Shown here: positions 61,541-64,000 of the stretch, in pieces
Layout: each line of letters starts with the position of its first letter
Numbering within the stretch: the stretch's first letter is position 1
Source: an uncultured Alphaproteobacteria bacterium
Lineage (GTDB): Bacteria; Pseudomonadota; Alphaproteobacteria; HIMB59; GCA-002718135
DNA length: 64,000 bases
Direction: 5' to 3'
Assembly: GCA_902576125.1 (NCBI GenBank)
Contig: CACGUF010000005.1
Location: 28,062 to 92,061, forward strand
Notes under the pieces: generated by a model
Databases searched by the model: none
Told to the model about the DNA's origin: nothing
What the model saw: the letters and a program-made list of their open reading frames with translations, nothing else
Program-made: the position numbers and the translations under genes

Positions 61541-61939
61541 TTATTTAGTGCAGTCTTTACACACACCATAAATTTCTAAATTATGTTTTGCGTATTTAAA
61601 ATCAGCCTGCTCACTTTGTTTTGCAAAATAGGAAGGTAAATTCTTTTGTGTTAATTCACTCACCTGATCACATGTTTCACAAATTAAAAAAGAAGTAGAT
61701 GTCGATGAGTTACAGTTTTTATGCTCACATGCAATATAGGAATTTCGACTCTCTATTTTATGAACCTTACCAATTTCAATGAGCTTATCTAAAGCTCTGT
61801 AGACTTGAAGTGGTGCTTTAATTCCTTTTTTTTGCGTATCATAAAGAATGGCGTATGCTTTTAATGGTTCTTTTGATTTTTCTAATAAATCTAGAACCGT
61901 TTGTTGGTTGTTTGTTAATTTTTCTGCCGAAAGAGCCAT
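61541..61939 (-). CDS. zur: zinc uptake regulator, Fur family
   Basis: A 132-residue repressor. The N-terminal winged helix (residues 1-65) includes VLDLLEKSKEPLKAYAIL and APLQVYRALDKLIEIGKVHKIESRNSYIAC; the dimer domain has the structural zinc pairs FLICETCDQVSEL and YGVCKDCTK. The composition and the neighbouring znu genes point to Zur rather than Fur. It lies 23 bases after znuB in a znuC-znuB-zur operon. It should bind the palindrome at 63527-63541. Confidence 0.9.
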   Translation of the reverse strand: MALSAEKLTNNQQTVLDLLEKSKEPLKAYAILYDTQKKGIKAPLQVYRALDKLIEIGKVHKIESRNSYIACEHKNCNSSTSTSFLICETCDQVSELTQKNLPSYFAKQSEQADFKYAKHNLEIYGVCKDCTK

Positions 61940-61962
61940 ACTATTTAGATATCAAATTGTTT

Positions 61963-62766
61963 TCATTTTTGCAATGCGCCGCTTCTTTTAAATGATATTA
62001 ATGAAAGAATAAATAACACTAATGCGGCCACAATGATTGATGGACCTGAGGCTGTATTAAGCTCTAACGAACTAAATAAACCCAATATTACTGAGATAAT
62101 TCCTACTAAAATTGACAGTATAACCATTTGACGTGGATTACTACTTAGGCTTCTTGCCGTAGCAGCAGGTATTAAAAGTAAGCCTGTTATAAGTAAGGCC
62201 CCAATCATTTTTATCGAAATAGCAATGACACCAGCCAGGAGTAGAGTAAAAATAAAATTAGAGAGATCCGGCTTCATTCCCTCAGCAGCTGCTAAATCAT
62301 AATTAACTGTGGCAGCAAATATTGATTTCCAAATATAAAATAATATTCCTAAAATAATTAATCCACCAAACCAAACAATAAAAATATCTTCAATAGTAAC
62401 AGCCAATATATCTCCAAATAATAATCCCATTAAATCAAAACGAATGGAGGACAGAAAACCAATTAATACTAGACCTATCGCTAGAGTTGAATGCGCAAGA
62501 AGCCCAAGTAATGAGTCTCCCGCTAACTTTGTTCTTTTTTGTAAACTGAGTAGAAGTAATGCCACTGTTCCAGATATGATAAAGACTGACAGAGATATAT
62601 TAATACTAAAAGCATAAGCTAGTGTCACACCGAGTAAGGCTGAGTGTGATAAAGTATCTCCAAAATAAGAAAGCCTTCGCCATATAACTAGACATCCAAG
62701 AGGCCCAGTTACAATAGCAATGCCGATACCTGCAATTAATGCGCGCATAAAAAAATCATCAAACAT
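61963..62766 (-). CDS. znuB: zinc ABC transporter permease ZnuB
   Basis: A 267-residue ABC-3 family membrane protein with about eight helices. GPLGCLVIWRRLSYFGDTLSHSALLGV near residues 21-47 and LIGALLITGLLLIPAATARSLSSNP region (near 187-212) are the family marks. The start is on the last base of znuC (TAATG). It passes zinc delivered by ZnuA across the inner membrane. Confidence 0.94.
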   Translation of the reverse strand: MFDDFFMRALIAGIGIAIVTGPLGCLVIWRRLSYFGDTLSHSALLGVTLAYAFSINISLSVFIISGTVALLLLSLQKRTKLAGDSLLGLLAHSTLAIGLVLIGFLSSIRFDLMGLLFGDILAVTIEDIFIVWFGGLIILGILFYIWKSIFAATVNYDLAAAEGMKPDLSNFIFTLLLAGVIAISIKMIGALLITGLLLIPAATARSLSSNPRQMVILSILVGIISVILGLFSSLELNTASGPSIIVAALVLFILSLISFKRSGALQK

Positions 62767-63506
62767 TATTTAGATATACTTCCATCATGATTGTGTGAAT
62801 GATCGTGTTGATGTTGATAATAAGATAAGGTCTCTGAGTTATGTTCGCCAAATAATTTTATATATTCTGGATTTTTTACAACATTGCTTGGTGATCCAGA
62901 GCAACATATATGTCCATTTAAACAGATAACATGATCGGTAGTAGACATGACAAAATGCATATCATGCGAAATTAATAAGATACCACAATTTAAGTTAACA
63001 GAAATTTCTTTGATAAGATTATAGAGGGCTATCTCCCCATTAAAATCAACTCCTTGAACAGGTTCATCTAATACTAATAGATCTGGTTTTTTTGCTATCG
63101 CTCTTGCAATTAAAACACGCTGAAATTCTCCACCTGACAAACTATGGATTTGATTATAGAGTAATTTATCTACGCCTGTCATAACTAAGGACTCAGTGAT
63201 CTGAGTATCATTAAGGCTGCTTGTGATTTTCATAAAATCAATAACACGCAGAGGCATCGTCCAATCAATATTAATTTTCTGAGGAACGTATGCCATCTTA
63301 TTGGCATTTCCTTTAACAAGGCCTTCATCTGTATTCAAAATATTTAATATCATTTTGGCTGTAGTTGTTTTTCCAGAACCATTGGGGCCAATAAGCGTTA
63401 CAATTTGACCTTGATTTATTTCAAGAGAAATTCCTCTTACAAGCCATTTAGATGACCTATAGACACCTGCATTTTCTAATTTAACAAGTAATTTATTTTG
63501 ATCCAT
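62766..63506 (-). CDS. znuC: zinc ABC transporter ATPase ZnuC
   Basis: A 246-residue ATPase: Walker A GPNGSGKTT near residue 40, Q-loop MAYVPQKINIDWTMPLRV near 70, signature LSGGEFQRVLIARAIAKKPDL near 124, Walker B LLVLDEPVQGVD near 145. The last residues are histidine-rich (HQHDHSHNHDG), which may bind zinc and is common in ZnuC. It is divergent from znuA across the Zur box. Confidence 0.94.
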   Translation of the reverse strand: MDQNKLLVKLENAGVYRSSKWLVRGISLEINQGQIVTLIGPNGSGKTTTAKMILNILNTDEGLVKGNANKMAYVPQKINIDWTMPLRVIDFMKITSSLNDTQITESLVMTGVDKLLYNQIHSLSGGEFQRVLIARAIAKKPDLLVLDEPVQGVDFNGEIALYNLIKEISVNLNCGILLISHDMHFVMSTTDHVICLNGHICCSGSPSNVVKNPEYIKLFGEHNSETLSYYQHQHDHSHNHDGSISK

Positions 63507-63526
63507 TTTCTGTTTACAATTTGATA

Positions 63527-63541
63527 TGTTATATTATAACA
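63527..63541. promoter_or_regulatory. Zur box in the znuC-znuA gap
   Basis: TGTTATATTATAACA is a perfect 15-base palindrome around a central T, extended to the left by GATA, matching alphaproteobacterial Zur operators. It lies midway in the 74-base divergent gap and can govern both znuA and znuCB-zur. Confidence 0.8.
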
Positions 63542-63580
63542 CTTTTTAATTTAACAAACCTATATCTGAAAAGAAATAAT

Positions 63581-64000
63581 ATGAAACAGAATAATTATCT
63601 ACTAAACTTATTAAAAGTAACAATTTTCTCTTTTTTGCTTATTGCTACAGCGCCTGTACGAGCAGAAATAAAAGTTGTTACCACTATAAAACCTCTACAT
63701 TCATTAATTGCGAATGTTATGGATGGTGTTGGTGAGCCGTCATTAATAATTGAAGGCAGTACATCTCCACATAGCTTTACGTTAAAACCTTCTCATGCAA
63801 AACTTCTTGAAGAAGCTGATCTTATATTTTGGGTTGGTGAAGGCATTGAAACTTTTATGGAAAGACCTCTTGAGTCCATTGTTAAAAATGCTGAAGTTGT
63901 TGAGTTTATGGAAGTTGACAGCATTGAAAAGTTAAAATTTAGAGAAGAAAGTATCTATGGTGACCATGACGATCATGACGATCATGATGACCATGATGAT
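63581..64000 (+). CDS. znuA: zinc ABC transporter binding protein ZnuA, 3' end cut by window
   Basis: The first 140 codons are present and the frame is open to base 64000. A signal peptide spans residues 1-28 (ending PVRAEIK). VVTTIKPLHSLIANVMDGVGEP carries the first zinc histidine, GSTSPHSFTLKPSHAKLLEEADLIFWVG the second. From about residue 129 a histidine/aspartate run begins (DHDDHDDHDDHDD), the acidic His-rich loop of ZnuA. The tandem bases at the edge are this coding loop, not a separate repeat. Confidence 0.93.
   Translation, partial: MKQNNYLLNLLKVTIFSFLLIATAPVRAEIKVVTTIKPLHSLIANVMDGVGEPSLIIEGSTSPHSFTLKPSHAKLLEEADLIFWVGEGIETFMERPLESIVKNAEVVEFMEVDSIEKLKFREESIYGDHDDHDDHDDHDD

Noticed and set aside
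63960..64000. Tandem repeat of about six bases at the window edge
   Set aside because: It encodes the histidine/aspartate loop of ZnuA in frame, so it is a coding feature and not a satellite or CRISPR.
1..64000. tRNA, rRNA, CRISPR or insertion sequence
   Set aside because: No cloverleaf-like T-arm motifs, rRNA core sequence, spaced repeats, transposase frames or terminal repeats were seen by reading; a covariance-model scan would be needed to exclude tRNA fully.

Overview
The window reads as one contiguous stretch of a small, AT-rich (roughly 30% GC by eye) chromosome with tight gene spacing, many TAATG or ATGA start/stop overlaps and no gene-free stretch above 300 bases. Gene content (ICE/Irr-like iron box, Zur box, FYDLN-acid protein, MsrPQ, PlcP-Agt lipid remodelling, phosphonate catabolism, Pst/Pho system) points to a streamlined marine alphaproteobacterium of the SAR11 / HIMB59 / AEGEAN-169 kind; the exact lineage cannot be fixed from sequence reading alone. 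I saw no rRNA, tRNA, CRISPR array, prophage or insertion sequence.

Layout. 1-2121: folate genes (folP 3' part, folB, folK) converging on trpF. 2174-4758: a DUF1800/DUF1501 pair. 4785-7975: nucleoside salvage operon (cdd, PNP, deoA, O-methyltransferase). 7983-8572: a small heat-shock gene with a near-perfect sigma-32 promoter, a ROSE-like RNA thermometer and a terminator. 8608-9908: an unknown membrane protein and a HupE/UreJ protein. 9909-13771: Fe(III) ABC transporter with an Irr-type box and a hairpin-rich leader. 13771-22620: M48 lipoprotein, adenosine deaminase and kinase, DMT and MFS exporters, a lone peptide-binding protein, MsrPQ, and two small zinc-binding proteins.

22679-45944 is a phosphonate island. 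Left half: DMT-family membrane protein, Ugp-type ABC transporter, phosphonoacetate hydrolase (phnA), phosphonoacetaldehyde dehydrogenase (phnY), MetE-like protein, phosphonate-type Fe-alcohol dehydrogenase, an unknown methyltransferase-like protein and a phosphoesterase. Right half: SDR, glycine-betaine-type transporter of the AepXVW kind, 2-aminoethylphosphonate (2-AEP) transaminase (phnW) and an AllA-like cupin in one operon; divergently a choline-kinase-like protein; then a truncated DMT gene, a PhnZ-like HD oxygenase and a dual-specificity-type phosphatase. Together these can import 2-AEP and turn it through phosphonoacetaldehyde and phosphonoacetate into acetate and phosphate, with a possible second oxidative route through PhnZ.

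44223-61524 handles phosphate: PiT transporter with its PhoU-like partner, an arsenate-reductase-like protein, acyltransferase, polyphosphate kinase, SixA-like phosphatase, exopolyphosphatase, an aquaporin, PlcP and Agt for replacing phospholipids by glycolipids, a SET-domain protein joined to phoR, and pstS-pstCAB-phoU-phoB. Directly repeated TTGTAAY motifs in 7-4-7 spacing lie before phoB, pstC, the SET-phoR pair and the PiT operon, and look like this organism's Pho box. pstS is broken by an extra A in an A7 run. 61541-64000: zur, znuBC and the start of znuA around a Zur box.

The most notable items are the phosphonate island with its unexplained MetE-like/methyltransferase-like/AllA-like members, the divergent Pho box set, the A7 interruption of pstS, the SET-phoR coupling, the ROSE-like thermometer, and the structured leader of the iron transporter.
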